A stretch of DNA of 64,000 bases from Brevundimonas sp. Lineage in GTDB: Bacteria > Pseudomonadota > Alphaproteobacteria > Caulobacterales > Caulobacteraceae. The notes beneath the pieces were generated by a model. The model saw nothing but the letters and a program-made list of their open reading frames with translations, had not been told where the DNA came from and made no database searches. Of this stretch, positions 7,778 through 16,210 are shown piece after piece; position 1 is the stretch's first letter; every line of letters starts with the position of its first letter. Location: positions 62,001 to 126,000 of the forward strand of contig JAPZRF010000015.1 in the NCBI GenBank assembly GCA_027531145.1, given 5' to 3'. Both the position numbers and the translations under genes were made by a program.

Positions 7778-8701
7778 ATGGCTGGAGTCGAGCTCTACGC
7801 GCCACGAAAGGCGCGCCACCGCCGCACCTGGACCGTCGCGGCATTGTTGCTCGCGGTCGTCTTCATCGCGCTGGGCCAGGTTCTCGGCGTCTTACCGGCC
7901 ATGGCGACCGGCTTTATCGGCCAGGACGGCGCGGCGAACCGTTGGCCGCAACTGGCCTATCTCCTCTACGTCGCGTTCGCTGCGGGTGCCGTGCTGACGC
8001 TCCTGTGGGCGGCTCTGTTTGAGCGCAGGGGGCCCGGCACAGTTGGGCTTAACGATCAGGGCTTGCGGCGCTTCGGCCGGGGATTTGCGATCGGTCTGGC
8101 CTTTCTGCTGGCGGTGGTGGGGATCATCCATGCGCTGGACGGTTACACGGTCGAGGCCGGGGGTGTCTTCAACGCGGGAGCCGTCGGTGTGGCGCTGGTG
8201 CCAATCCTGGTCCTGCTTGGCGGGTTCATCGTCCAGGGCTCAACGGAGGAAATCGTGTTCCGCGGCTGGCTGATGCAGGTGATCGCCTCGCGCCACGGCC
8301 TTTGGCTGGCGGTGATCCTGAACTCCGCCCTGTTCGCCCTGGTCCACGGTGGCAACATCGCGCCGTCGCGCGAACTCTATCTCGGCCTCGTCAACATCGT
8401 GCTCTTCGGCCTCTTCATCAGCCTCTATGCGGCGCGCGAAGGTTCTGTCTGGGGCGTCTGCGGCTGGCACGCAGCCTGGAACTGGCTGCTTGGCCTCGGC
8501 TTCGGGCTGGAGGTGTCGGGCCAGGTTGTGGAAACCCGGCCGCTGGTCGTGGACCTCGCCACCAACGATGGCACCGCCTGGTGGATCACCGGCGCGGCCT
8601 TTGGACCAGAGGCCAGCGTGGTCACCACGGGCGTTCTGCTGATCGGGCTCTTGGTGCTTGTCGTCCGAGGCCACACGCGCGGGCATCCCGTCGAGGCCTG
8701 A
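7778..8701 (+). CDS. CPBP-family intramembrane glutamic/metallo-protease
   Basis: This 307-residue, multi-helix protein belongs to the CPBP (Abi) family related to CAAX prenyl proteases. All three family motifs are present: EEIVFRGWL with the paired glutamates at 157-158, FALVHGG near 190-196, and GWHAAWNW near 229-236. These supply the Glu and His residues of the membrane-embedded active site. The gene lies 28 bp after the third membrane-protein gene on the same strand, with AGGA before the ATG, and is probably in the same transcript. Bacterial members act in protein maturation or bacteriocin self-immunity; the substrate here is unknown. Confidence 0.88.
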   Translation: MAGVELYAPRKARHRRTWTVAALLLAVVFIALGQVLGVLPAMATGFIGQDGAANRWPQLAYLLYVAFAAGAVLTLLWAALFERRGPGTVGLNDQGLRRFGRGFAIGLAFLLAVVGIIHALDGYTVEAGGVFNAGAVGVALVPILVLLGGFIVQGSTEEIVFRGWLMQVIASRHGLWLAVILNSALFALVHGGNIAPSRELYLGLVNIVLFGLFISLYAAREGSVWGVCGWHAAWNWLLGLGFGLEVSGQVVETRPLVVDLATNDGTAWWITGAAFGPEASVVTTGVLLIGLLVLVVRGHTRGHPVEA

Positions 8702-8760
8702 ACGGGAAACTGGCCGCGGCGGTCGCCCGCCACGGCCCTGGATGATCCGTTCGCCGAGGG

Positions 8761-10938
8761 TCAGGCCGCGGCCTTGGTTCCCGCGAACCGGCCGTAGAAG
8801 GTCTCGCCCTTTGCGGCCATGTCACGCAGCAGCTTTGGCGGGCTGAAGCGCTTCCCGTACTTCGCCGCATAGGCGTCGGCCTGCTCGACGAAGGCCTTCA
8901 GCCCGTACTGGTCGATGTAGGTGATCGGGCCGCCGGTCCAGGGCGCGAAGCCCCAGGCCAGTATGGCACCGACATCGGCCTCGCGTGGGTCGTCGATCAC
9001 GCCTTCTTCCCAGCAGCGCGCCACCTCGACCGCCTGACGGAACAGCAGGCGGCGCTTCTGGTCCTCGACCATCTCCGGAGTGGAGTCGTTGATCTGCACC
9101 GTGGCCAGCTCGGAAAGGCCCTTCCAGAGGGTCTTGGGCTTGGTGTCGTAGTCGTAGAAGCCCTTGCCGTTCTTGCGGCCGTAGCGGCCGAGGTCCTCGA
9201 CCATCTTGCGGACGATCTCCGAGCCCGGCAGCGGCGAGTAGGCGTCGCCGAGGTCGTGGGCCGTCTGCTTCGCGATCTTGACGCTGAGGTCCAGCGCCAC
9301 GTCGTCGTGCATCTCCAGCGGGCCGCGCGGCATGCCGGTGGCCCGGCCGATGTTGTCGATCAGGGCCGGAGCGTAGCCCTCCTCCAACATGGCCATGCCC
9401 TCGGCCACATAGGTGCCGAAGCAGCGGCTGGTGTAGAAGCCGCGGCCGTCGTTGACGACGATCGGAGTCTTCTTGATCTTCATCACGTAGTCGAGCGACT
9501 TCGCCAGGGCGACCTGGCCCGTCTTCGCACCCATGATGATCTCGACCAGCATCATCTTGTCGACGGGCGAGAAGAAGTGGATGCCGATGAAGTCCTCGGG
9601 CCGCACGCTGGCCTCGGCCAGGCCGGTGATCGGCAGGGTCGAGGTGTTGGATCCGAACACGGCACCGGGCGTCAGCTGCGCCTCGGCCCGCCGGGTCACC
9701 TCGGCCTTGATCTCGCGGTTTTCGAATACCGCCTCGATGACCAGGTCCGAACCCTTGATATGATCATAGTCGGTGGTGGCGACGACCGAGGCGAGCAGGG
9801 CGTCGTACTTGTCCTGGGCCAGCTGACCGCGCGAGAGGCGCTTCTTCAGCAGCTCCTCTACATGGGCCTTGCCCTTGTCGGCGGCCTCTTGGTCGCGGTC
9901 GATCAGGATGGTCTGGATCCCGGCGAGCGCGTTCACATAGGCGATGCCCGCGCCCATCATGCCGGCCCCCAGCACGGTGACCTTCTTCGGGTCTGACGGC
10001 GGCACGTCCTTCGGCCGCACCGCGCCCTTGTCCAGTTCCTGCTTGGACAGGAACAGCGAGCGGATCATGGCCTGGGCCTGCGGGGTCATCAGGGTCTTGA
10101 TGAAATAGCGGGTCTCGATGCGCAGCGCCGCGTCCATGGGGACCTGAATCCCTTCATAGACGGCCTTCATCAGGTTCACGACGGCGGGATAGTTGCCGTA
10201 GGACTGCTTCCTCAGCATCGCATTGCCGACGAGGAAGTTCTGGATGCCGGCCGGGTGATAGGGGCCGCCGCCGGGCTGTTTGAAGCTCTTGTCGTCCCAG
10301 GGCTGGACGGCCTTGCCGCCGCCCCTGATCCAGGCCTTGGCCGCCTCGACCTCGGTGCCTGCGGGCACGACCTCATGCACGACGCCCGCACCCTTTGCGT
10401 CGTTCGGCCGCCAGGACGAGCCCGAGCTCATCGCCGTCATCGCCGCCTGGACGCCGATCAGGCGCGTCAGGCGCTGGGTGGCGCCGCCACCGGGGAACAG
10501 GCCGACCTTGATCTCGGGCAGGCCCAGCTGGATCTTCGAACTGTCGCCGACCACGCGGTAATGGCAGGCCAGCGTGACCTCCAGCCCGCCGCCCAGCGCC
10601 AGGCCGTTGATCGCCGCCGCCACCGGCTTGCCGCAGGTCTCCAGCGCCCGCAGCGAGCCGTTCATCTTCCAGCCCGCGTCGAAAGCGGCCTGAAGGTCGC
10701 CAGAGCCGGACAGCATGCCCGACGCCATGTCGCCCAGGTCCGCCCCGGCGCAGAAGCCGGACGCCTTGCCCGAGGTGATGACCGCGCCCTTGATGGCCTC
10801 GTCGGTCCTGATGCGCTCGACCAGTTGGGGAAGCTCGTCCATGACCTGGCCGGTCAGGGTGTTCATCGACCGGCCCGGCACGTCGAAGGTGATCAGGGCG
10901 ATGCCGTCAGCGTCGACGTCGATCTTGAAGTTTTCCAT
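8761..10938 (-). CDS. fadJ: Bifunctional enoyl-CoA hydratase / 3-hydroxyacyl-CoA dehydrogenase
   Basis: This 725-residue multifunctional protein carries out the second and third steps of fatty-acid beta-oxidation. The N-terminal crotonase domain has GFCAGADLGDM, NGLALGGGLEVTLACH with the first catalytic Glu, and GLPEIKVGLFPGGG with the second. The Rossmann domain begins at VLGAGMMGAGIAYVNALAG, and the dehydrogenase signature is HFFSPVDKMMLVEII. The thiolase is immediately upstream on the same strand. I chose the ATG at 10938 because the crotonase fold begins there. An ATG at 11058 overlaps the thiolase stop as TGATG and reads in frame through repeat copy B, which would add 40 residues. fadJ and fadB cannot be separated by sight. 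Confidence 0.9.
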   Translation of the reverse strand: MENFKIDVDADGIALITFDVPGRSMNTLTGQVMDELPQLVERIRTDEAIKGAVITSGKASGFCAGADLGDMASGMLSGSGDLQAAFDAGWKMNGSLRALETCGKPVAAAINGLALGGGLEVTLACHYRVVGDSSKIQLGLPEIKVGLFPGGGATQRLTRLIGVQAAMTAMSSGSSWRPNDAKGAGVVHEVVPAGTEVEAAKAWIRGGGKAVQPWDDKSFKQPGGGPYHPAGIQNFLVGNAMLRKQSYGNYPAVVNLMKAVYEGIQVPMDAALRIETRYFIKTLMTPQAQAMIRSLFLSKQELDKGAVRPKDVPPSDPKKVTVLGAGMMGAGIAYVNALAGIQTILIDRDQEAADKGKAHVEELLKKRLSRGQLAQDKYDALLASVVATTDYDHIKGSDLVIEAVFENREIKAEVTRRAEAQLTPGAVFGSNTSTLPITGLAEASVRPEDFIGIHFFSPVDKMMLVEIIMGAKTGQVALAKSLDYVMKIKKTPIVVNDGRGFYTSRCFGTYVAEGMAMLEEGYAPALIDNIGRATGMPRGPLEMHDDVALDLSVKIAKQTAHDLGDAYSPLPGSEIVRKMVEDLGRYGRKNGKGFYDYDTKPKTLWKGLSELATVQINDSTPEMVEDQKRRLLFRQAVEVARCWEEGVIDDPREADVGAILAWGFAPWTGGPITYIDQYGLKAFVEQADAYAAKYGKRFSPPKLLRDMAAKGETFYGRFAGTKAAA

Positions 10939-10951
10939 CTCTCTATCCTCT

Positions 10952-11049
10952 CTCCTCCCCCTTAATGGGGGAGGGGGACCGCGAAGCGGTGGAGGGGGCT
11001 GCACCCCCTCACCCGGCTTCGCCGGGAGCTCCCCCATGAAGGGGGAGCA
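10952..11049. repeat. Palindromic repeat, copy B (fadA-fadJ junction)
   Basis: Copy B of the six-member family: CCTCCCCC, short spacer, GGGGGAGGGGGACC, then GCGAAGC and GGTGGAGGGGG. A second arm has diverged around GCTTCGCCGGGAGC and ends in GGGGGAGCAG. It occupies nearly the whole gap between the thiolase stop and the hydratase/dehydrogenase domain. It contains no in-frame stop relative to the downstream gene. Confidence 0.75.
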
Positions 11050-11057
11050 GAATTGCA

Positions 11058-12263
11058 TCAGACCCGCTCGATCACCGTCGCGGTGCCCATGCCGCCGCCG
11101 ATGCACAGGGTGATCAGGGCGGTTTCCTTGCCGGAGCGTTCCAGCTCATCGAGCGCGATGCCGGTGATCATGGCGCCGGTGGCCCCCAGGGGGTGACCCA
11201 TGGAGATGCCGCCGCCGTTCACATTCATCTTGTTGTGCGGGATATCCAGCGCCTGCATGTAGCGCAGCACAACGGCGGCGAAGGCCTCGTTCAGCTCCCA
11301 GACGTCGATGTCGGCGACGGTCATGCCCAGTTTGGCCAGCAGCTTCTTCGTCACGAACTCGGGACCGGTCAGCATGATCGAGGGCTCCGAGCCGATCGAG
11401 GCGGCACCCTTGATGCGGGCGCGGGGCTTCAGGCCCAGGGCCTTGCCGGCCTCCAGCGACCCGATCAGCACGCCGGCCGACCCGTCGACGATGCCGGACG
11501 AGTTGCCCGGCGTGTGGACGTGGTTGACGCGCTCGACCTCGGGATAGCGCTGGTTGATGACGGCGTCGAAGGCCATTTCGCCCATCATGGCGAAGGAGGG
11601 GTTCAGCCCGCCCAGCGACTGCATGTCGGTGTTCGGACGAATGGTCTCGTCGCGGTCCAGCTGGACCAGACCCAGCTGGTTCTTCACCGGCACGACCGAC
11701 TTCGAGAAGTTTCCGGCGGCCCAGGCGGCGGCGGCGCGCTTGTGGCTTTCCATCGAATAGGCGTCGACGTCATCGCGGCTGAAGCCGTATTTCGACGCGA
11801 TCATGTCGGCCGAAACGCCCTGCGGCACGAAATAGGTCGGGAAGGCCGAGGACGGATCGACCGGCCAAGCCCCGCCGTCCGAGCCCATCGGCACGCGGCT
11901 CATGGCCTCGACGCCGCCGCCGACGGCGAAATCGGCCTCGCCGGATTTCACCTTGGCCGCGGCCATGTTCACGGCCTCGAGGCCCGAGGCGCAGAAGCGG
12001 TTGATCTGGACGCCCGCGACCGTCTGGGCCCAGCCCGCCGACAGCACGGCCGTGCGCGCGATGTCCGCGCCCTGTTCGCCCACCGGCGACACGCAGCCCA
12101 GGATCACGTCGTCGACCTTTGAGGTGTCCAGACCGTTGCGATCACGCAGGGCTTCCAGCACCTGGGTCGCCAGGCTGAGGCCGGTGATCTCGTGCAGAGA
12201 CCCGTCCTTCTTGCCCTTGCCGCGCGGGGTCCGCACGGCGTCGTAGATATAGGCGTCAGCCAT
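11058..12263 (-). CDS. fadA: Acetyl-CoA C-acyltransferase (thiolase)
   Basis: This 401-residue thiolase cleaves 3-ketoacyl-CoA to acetyl-CoA and a shortened acyl-CoA at the end of each beta-oxidation cycle. The nucleophilic Cys91 lies in [11 protein letters not shown]. The NEAFA motif ([14 protein letters not shown]), His357 in [14 protein letters not shown] and Cys387 in CIGGGMG complete the active site. Length is typical. It is the promoter-proximal gene of a pair with the hydratase/dehydrogenase, and a palindromic operator lies 52 bp before its start. The cognate regulator is not in the window. Confidence 0.93.
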   Translation of the reverse strand: MADAYIYDAVRTPRGKGKKDGSLHEITGLSLATQVLEALRDRNGLDTSKVDDVILGCVSPVGEQGADIARTAVLSAGWAQTVAGVQINRFCASGLEAVNMAAAKVKSGEADFAVGGGVEAMSRVPMGSDGGAWPVDPSSAFPTYFVPQGVSADMIASKYGFSRDDVDAYSMESHKRAAAAWAAGNFSKSVVPVKNQLGLVQLDRDETIRPNTDMQSLGGLNPSFAMMGEMAFDAVINQRYPEVERVNHVHTPGNSSGIVDGSAGVLIGSLEAGKALGLKPRARIKGAASIGSEPSIMLTGPEFVTKKLLAKLGMTVADIDVWELNEAFAAVVLRYMQALDIPHNKMNVNGGGISMGHPLGATGAMITGIALDELERSGKETALITLCIGGGMGTATVIERV

Positions 12264-12314
12264 GGTGCGTCTCCATTAAGGACGGTTTCCTCGCCGGACC
12301 CCAATGGCCCTACG

Positions 12315-12330
12315 TTTACGTCAACGTCAA
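12315..12330. promoter_or_regulatory. Palindromic operator upstream of fadA
   Basis: The 16-mer TTTACGTCAACGTCAA fits the symmetric pattern TTnACGTnnACGTnAA. It lies 52 bp upstream of the thiolase start, on the promoter side. Such ACGT-ACGT dyads resemble operators of MerR-family (LiuR-type) regulators of acyl-CoA degradation; that assignment is inference. A further ACGT lies just to the left (12312-12315), suggesting overlapping half-sites. Confidence 0.55.
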
Positions 12331-12356
12331 GTATCGATGTTGCGAGCGGCTGCGTT

Positions 12357-12457
12357 CGTCATCCCGGAGGCGCGTAGCGAACTCCGGGCCCCCCCGGGGA
12401 TGAGAGGCGGGCCGGGTCCCGGGTCTCCGCCGCCGGGCGGCTCCGCCCGGGATGACG
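12357..12457. repeat. CGTCATCCCGG-type inverted repeat
   Basis: CGTCATCCCGG at 12357-12367 is matched by CCGGGATGACG at 12447-12457. GC-rich inner stems lie between them, such as GGGCCCCCCCGGGG and CCGGGCGGCTCCGCCCGG. It lies between the thiolase promoter and the 3' end of the first DUF885 gene. Similar GTCATCCCGG elements are common intergenic repeats in alphaproteobacteria. It may end the DUF885 transcript. Confidence 0.6.
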
Positions 12458-12464
12458 ATCGGCC

Positions 12465-14261
12465 TCAGGCGCGCAGCCGCTGTTCCAGCACCGCCAGCGG
12501 AACGGACCCGGTGGCCAGCACCCGGTCGTGGAAGTCGCGCAGGTCGAAGCCTGGCCGCGCCGCCGCCTCCCGTCGCAGTCGGGCGATGACGGTCTCGCCG
12601 ATCTTGTAGGAACAGGCCTGGCCCGGCATCACCGTGTAACGGTTGATCTCGTTGTTGGCCGAGCCGACCGGCTTGGCACCCGAGGCGACCATATAGTCGA
12701 CCGCCTGTTCGCGGCTCCAGCGCTTGTCGTGCAGGCCAGTGTCGACCACCAGCCGCACGGCGCGGAACAGGTAGGACATCAGGAAGCCCAGCCGGCCCAG
12801 GGGATCATCGGCATAGACGCCCAAGTCGTCGGCGGCGACCGCCTCGGCGTACAGGGCCCAACCCTCGCCATAGGCTGAGAAGCCCGTGGCCCGGCGCCAT
12901 TCGGGCAGGTGGGTCGACTCCCGCTGCAGCGCGATTTGCAGGTGATGGCCCGGCGAGGCCTCGTGATAAGTCAGGGTCGGCAGGCTGAACTTCGGCCAGT
13001 TCGCCGTGTCCTTGAGGTTGATGTAGTAGGCGCCCGGCCGCGAGCCATCCAGCGGCGGCCCCTGGTAGTAGCCGCCCGGCGCGCCGTTCTCGATCGCCGG
13101 CGGAACGCGCCGTACCTCGACGTGGGTGCGCGGCAGCCGGCCGAACACCTGCGGAAGCAGCGGGTCCAGCGCCCGGATCTGGGCGTTCAGGCTCTCCAGC
13201 AGCGCCGCCTTGCCCTCGTCCGTATTGGGCCAAAGCTGGGCCGGGTCGCGGTTGAGGGCGTCGATGCGCTGGCCGGTCGTGCCCTCGGTCATGCCCCGGG
13301 CGCGCAGGATGGCGTCGATCTCCGCGCTGATCTCCGCCACCTGCTCCAGACCGATCGCGTGGATCTCGGCCGGGCTCAACGTCGTGGTGGTCCAGGTCCT
13401 GAGGGTGTGGGCGTAGAGCGCCTCGCCCTCGGGCAGGCGCCAGACGCCCGCGTCATGGACAGCGCCGGCCCGGAGCGCGTCCAGCGCCGCGATCTGGCGC
13501 GCCAGGGCCGGCTTGATCTCGGCCTCGACGAGCGCGGCGGCGCGCTCGGCATGGGCAGCGGGCAGGCCCGCGGCGGCGGCCTTGCGCGCCAGCGAACGGA
13601 TCATGGCCATGTCCGCGCCGCGCTGGGCCGCGAGGGCGTCCAGCTGGCCGGTGGTTAGGTCCAGCACGAAGTCCGGCGGGACCACGCCCTTGCCGGCGTC
13701 GGCGACGATCCGCGCCGTCTCGCCGTCCAGCGCAGGCCCAAACTGCGCCAGCCGGGCGAGAAAGGCCTCGGCCCCCGCCCGGTCCTCGACCCGGTGCTGG
13801 GTGTCCATGAAGTCCGGAACGTTGAAATAGGCCCCGGCCAGTTGGCTCACGACATAGGGGCCCATGCGGCCGCCGCTGATCAGGGCACCGTAGTCGAAGT
13901 CCGCGCCGGTGGCCGCCGTCCCGGCCCGGAACAGGGCGACGTCGAGGTTCAGGGCACCATTGTCGCTCAGGCCCTCACGGCCGAAGGCGCGCAAGGTGGC
14001 GAGACGCGAGCTGGCCTCCGCCCGTTCGGCATTCCAGCCTTCCGGCGAGCGGTCGGTCAGGCGTGAGGCGCGGTCCGCATTCGGCCCGCGGTCGAGTCCG
14101 AGGTTGGTGGCGTTTTCCGGGTTGCGGTCGAGGTCGGCGGCGAACCAGCCGGCCATCAGGGCGTCGAGCGCCGTGTCGCGGTCGGTGCTGGCGGCCGCGG
14201 GCAAGGCGGTCAGCGCCACGGTGCCTGCGGCCCCCATCAGAAGATGGCGGCGGTCGATCAT
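12465..14261 (-). CDS. DUF885 metallopeptidase-like secreted protein (paralogue 1)
   Basis: This 598-residue protein is probably exported by the Tat system: the N-terminus MIDRRHLLMGAAG has twin arginines followed by a hydrophobic stretch ending at PAAAS. The DUF885 signature HEASPGHH starts at residue 433, a zinc-type HExxPGH arrangement, with GEGWALYAE further on supplying a likely third ligand. The conserved GSRPGAYYINL and WSREQAVDYM segments are also present. The ATG at 14261 is chosen because the signal peptide starts there. It starts 19 bp after its paralogue's stop, so the pair is an operon. Family members are predicted carboxypeptidases; the substrate is unknown. Confidence 0.85.
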   Translation of the reverse strand: MIDRRHLLMGAAGTVALTALPAAASTDRDTALDALMAGWFAADLDRNPENATNLGLDRGPNADRASRLTDRSPEGWNAERAEASSRLATLRAFGREGLSDNGALNLDVALFRAGTAATGADFDYGALISGGRMGPYVVSQLAGAYFNVPDFMDTQHRVEDRAGAEAFLARLAQFGPALDGETARIVADAGKGVVPPDFVLDLTTGQLDALAAQRGADMAMIRSLARKAAAAGLPAAHAERAAALVEAEIKPALARQIAALDALRAGAVHDAGVWRLPEGEALYAHTLRTWTTTTLSPAEIHAIGLEQVAEISAEIDAILRARGMTEGTTGQRIDALNRDPAQLWPNTDEGKAALLESLNAQIRALDPLLPQVFGRLPRTHVEVRRVPPAIENGAPGGYYQGPPLDGSRPGAYYINLKDTANWPKFSLPTLTYHEASPGHHLQIALQRESTHLPEWRRATGFSAYGEGWALYAEAVAADDLGVYADDPLGRLGFLMSYLFRAVRLVVDTGLHDKRWSREQAVDYMVASGAKPVGSANNEINRYTVMPGQACSYKIGETVIARLRREAAARPGFDLRDFHDRVLATGSVPLAVLEQRLRA

Positions 14262-14280
14262 AATCTGCTTGGCTTCCTCG

Positions 14281-16104
14281 TCAGGCCGCGCGCGCCGCGA
14301 TCCAGTCGTCAATGACCCGTTCCAGCACGGTCAGCGGCACGCCGCCGGCGTCCAGCGCCGTATCGTGGAAGCCGCGGATATCAAAACGGTCGCCCAGTTG
14401 CGCCCGGGCCCGCTCGCGCAGCTCGACCCACTTCACATGGCCAACCTTGTAGCTGCAGGCTTGGCCGGCCCAGACAGCGTAGCGCTCGACTTCGGTGGTG
14501 ATGCTCGACTCCTGGTCGCCGAGAGTATCGACCATGTAGCGGACGCCCTGCTCCCGGCTCCATCGCTTCTGGTGCAGGCCGGTGTCGACCACCAGCCGCG
14601 CGGCGCGGAACATCAGCGATTGCAGGTACCCTACCTCGCCGGCCGGATTGTCGGCGTAGACGCCCATCTCGTCCGCCAGTTGCTCGGCATAGAGCGCCCA
14701 GCCCTCCGCATAGGCCGAGAAGCCGAGAACCTTCATCAGCAGGGGGGCGTCCGCCCGCTCCTGCTGCAGGGCGATCTGGTGGTGATGGCCCGGCGAGGCC
14801 TCGTGATAGGTCAGGGTCGGGAGGCTGAACCTCGGCCACTCGGCCGTGTCGCGGAGGTTGATGTAGTAGGCTCCGGGGCGCGAGCCGTCGAGGCTTGGGG
14901 GCTGATAGTAGCCGCCGGGCGCGCCCAGCTCGATCGCGACGGGCACTCGCCGGATCTCGACCGGCGAGGTGGGAATGCGGCCGAAGTAGGCGGGCAGGCG
15001 TGCGGCCATGTCGGCCATCTGGGCGTTGAGGTCGGCCAGCAGCTGCGCCTTGGCCTCGTCCGTATTCGCGTAGAGCTGGGCCGGTTCACGACCCAGGGCA
15101 CCGATACGCTCCCCGACGCTGCCCTGGGTCAGGCCGAGACGTCGCAGGGCGAGGTCTGCGCGTGCCGAAAGCTCGGCGACCTGGTCGAGGCCCAGCTGGT
15201 GAATCTCGTCCGCGCTGAGGGTCGAGGTGGTGAAATAACGCAAGGCAAAGTCGTACCAGGCGTCGCCCTGCGGAAGACGCCAGACGCCCGGGTCCGACAC
15301 CGCCCGGGGCTGGACGGCGCGCAGCGCGTCCGCCTGCCGCGCCAGCGCTGGATAGACTTCTCCTTCCACCACCGCGGTGGCGCGGGCGGCCCAGTCTCCT
15401 TCCAGTCCGGCCTGCGCCGCGCGCCTTGCCAGGGATCTGACCAGACCCGATTCTGCGGCGGGCGTGCCGGTCAAGGCCTCCAGCTGGGTCAGGGTCCGGG
15501 CGATGACGAAGTCGGGTGGGATCGCCCCGGCGGCGTGCTCCAGCTGCGCCCGCCCGGTCTCCTGGTCGAGGGCTGTGGCAAAGGCGGCGACGCGGGACAG
15601 ATAGGCCTCGGCGTCCGCGCGGGTGGCGATGCTGTGCTGGCTGTCGAGGAAGTCCGGGATCGACTGGTAGACGCCCGTCAGCTGGCTCACCGTGTATGGC
15701 GACGGGAAGAGGCCGCCGCCATACGGGATGTCATAGCTGGAGATGACCGTGTCGCCGAACACCTCAAGGGTGTCGCGATAGACTTGGTCGGTCGGGCTCA
15801 TGGCTGCACGGTCGAGAGTCTTGAGCTGCTGGATGGCGCTCCGCATGAGCGCCTTGTCCGCTTCCACCTTGTCGATCGAGCGGTCGTCCAGACGGGCCTT
15901 CATCGCCGCGTTCTCACCGCTGTCGAGGCCGAGGGCTGTAAGCGTCTCCGGCGAGGTGAGCAGCAGGTCCCGAGCCAGGCCGTCCAAGAGGGCGTGCAGC
16001 GCCGATCCGGCATCCTGCCGCGGCCTGGCCGCGACCGGCACTCCTGAGGCGGCCAGCGCTGCCCCCGCTGCGGCGCTGAACAAGAGGTGGCGACGATCGA
16101 TCAT
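14281..16104 (-). CDS. DUF885 metallopeptidase-like secreted protein (paralogue 2)
   Basis: This 607-residue close paralogue of the downstream gene begins with the same MIDRRHLL twin-arginine signal, with likely cleavage near PVAARP. HEASPGHHHQI starts at residue 434 and EGWALYAEQLADEMGVYADNP follows in parts. GSRPGAYYINL and FRAARLVVDTGLHQKRW match the neighbour almost residue for residue. It lies 106 bp after an M61 peptidase gene on the same strand. The three genes form a group of exported peptidases. Different loop sequences suggest the two copies cleave different peptides. Confidence 0.85.
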   Translation of the reverse strand: MIDRRHLLFSAAAGAALAASGVPVAARPRQDAGSALHALLDGLARDLLLTSPETLTALGLDSGENAAMKARLDDRSIDKVEADKALMRSAIQQLKTLDRAAMSPTDQVYRDTLEVFGDTVISSYDIPYGGGLFPSPYTVSQLTGVYQSIPDFLDSQHSIATRADAEAYLSRVAAFATALDQETGRAQLEHAAGAIPPDFVIARTLTQLEALTGTPAAESGLVRSLARRAAQAGLEGDWAARATAVVEGEVYPALARQADALRAVQPRAVSDPGVWRLPQGDAWYDFALRYFTTSTLSADEIHQLGLDQVAELSARADLALRRLGLTQGSVGERIGALGREPAQLYANTDEAKAQLLADLNAQMADMAARLPAYFGRIPTSPVEIRRVPVAIELGAPGGYYQPPSLDGSRPGAYYINLRDTAEWPRFSLPTLTYHEASPGHHHQIALQQERADAPLLMKVLGFSAYAEGWALYAEQLADEMGVYADNPAGEVGYLQSLMFRAARLVVDTGLHQKRWSREQGVRYMVDTLGDQESSITTEVERYAVWAGQACSYKVGHVKWVELRERARAQLGDRFDIRGFHDTALDAGGVPLTVLERVIDDWIAARAA

Positions 16105-16150
16105 GACGGACTCCTGAAGCTCTCCGCCATAGGAGCCCGTCCGGACCCGC

Positions 16151-16191
16151 GGCGCAAGGGCGGCCCGCGGGCACGGGAACGGCCTTGCGCC
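16151..16191. terminator. Hairpin after the M61 peptidase gene
   Basis: GGCGCAAGG at 16151-16159 pairs with CCTTGCGCC at 16183-16191, and an inner GCCCGCGGGC palindrome sits in the loop. It lies in the 106-bp gap downstream of the peptidase gene (minus strand). No U-run follows, so termination is only possible. Confidence 0.35.
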
Positions 16192-16210
16192 ATTCCCTTC
16201 GCCAGCGGCC

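Noticed and set aside
13909..16047. A 712-codon open frame on the plus strand
   Set aside because: Antisense to the DUF885 pair; no recognisable domain and compositionally biased.
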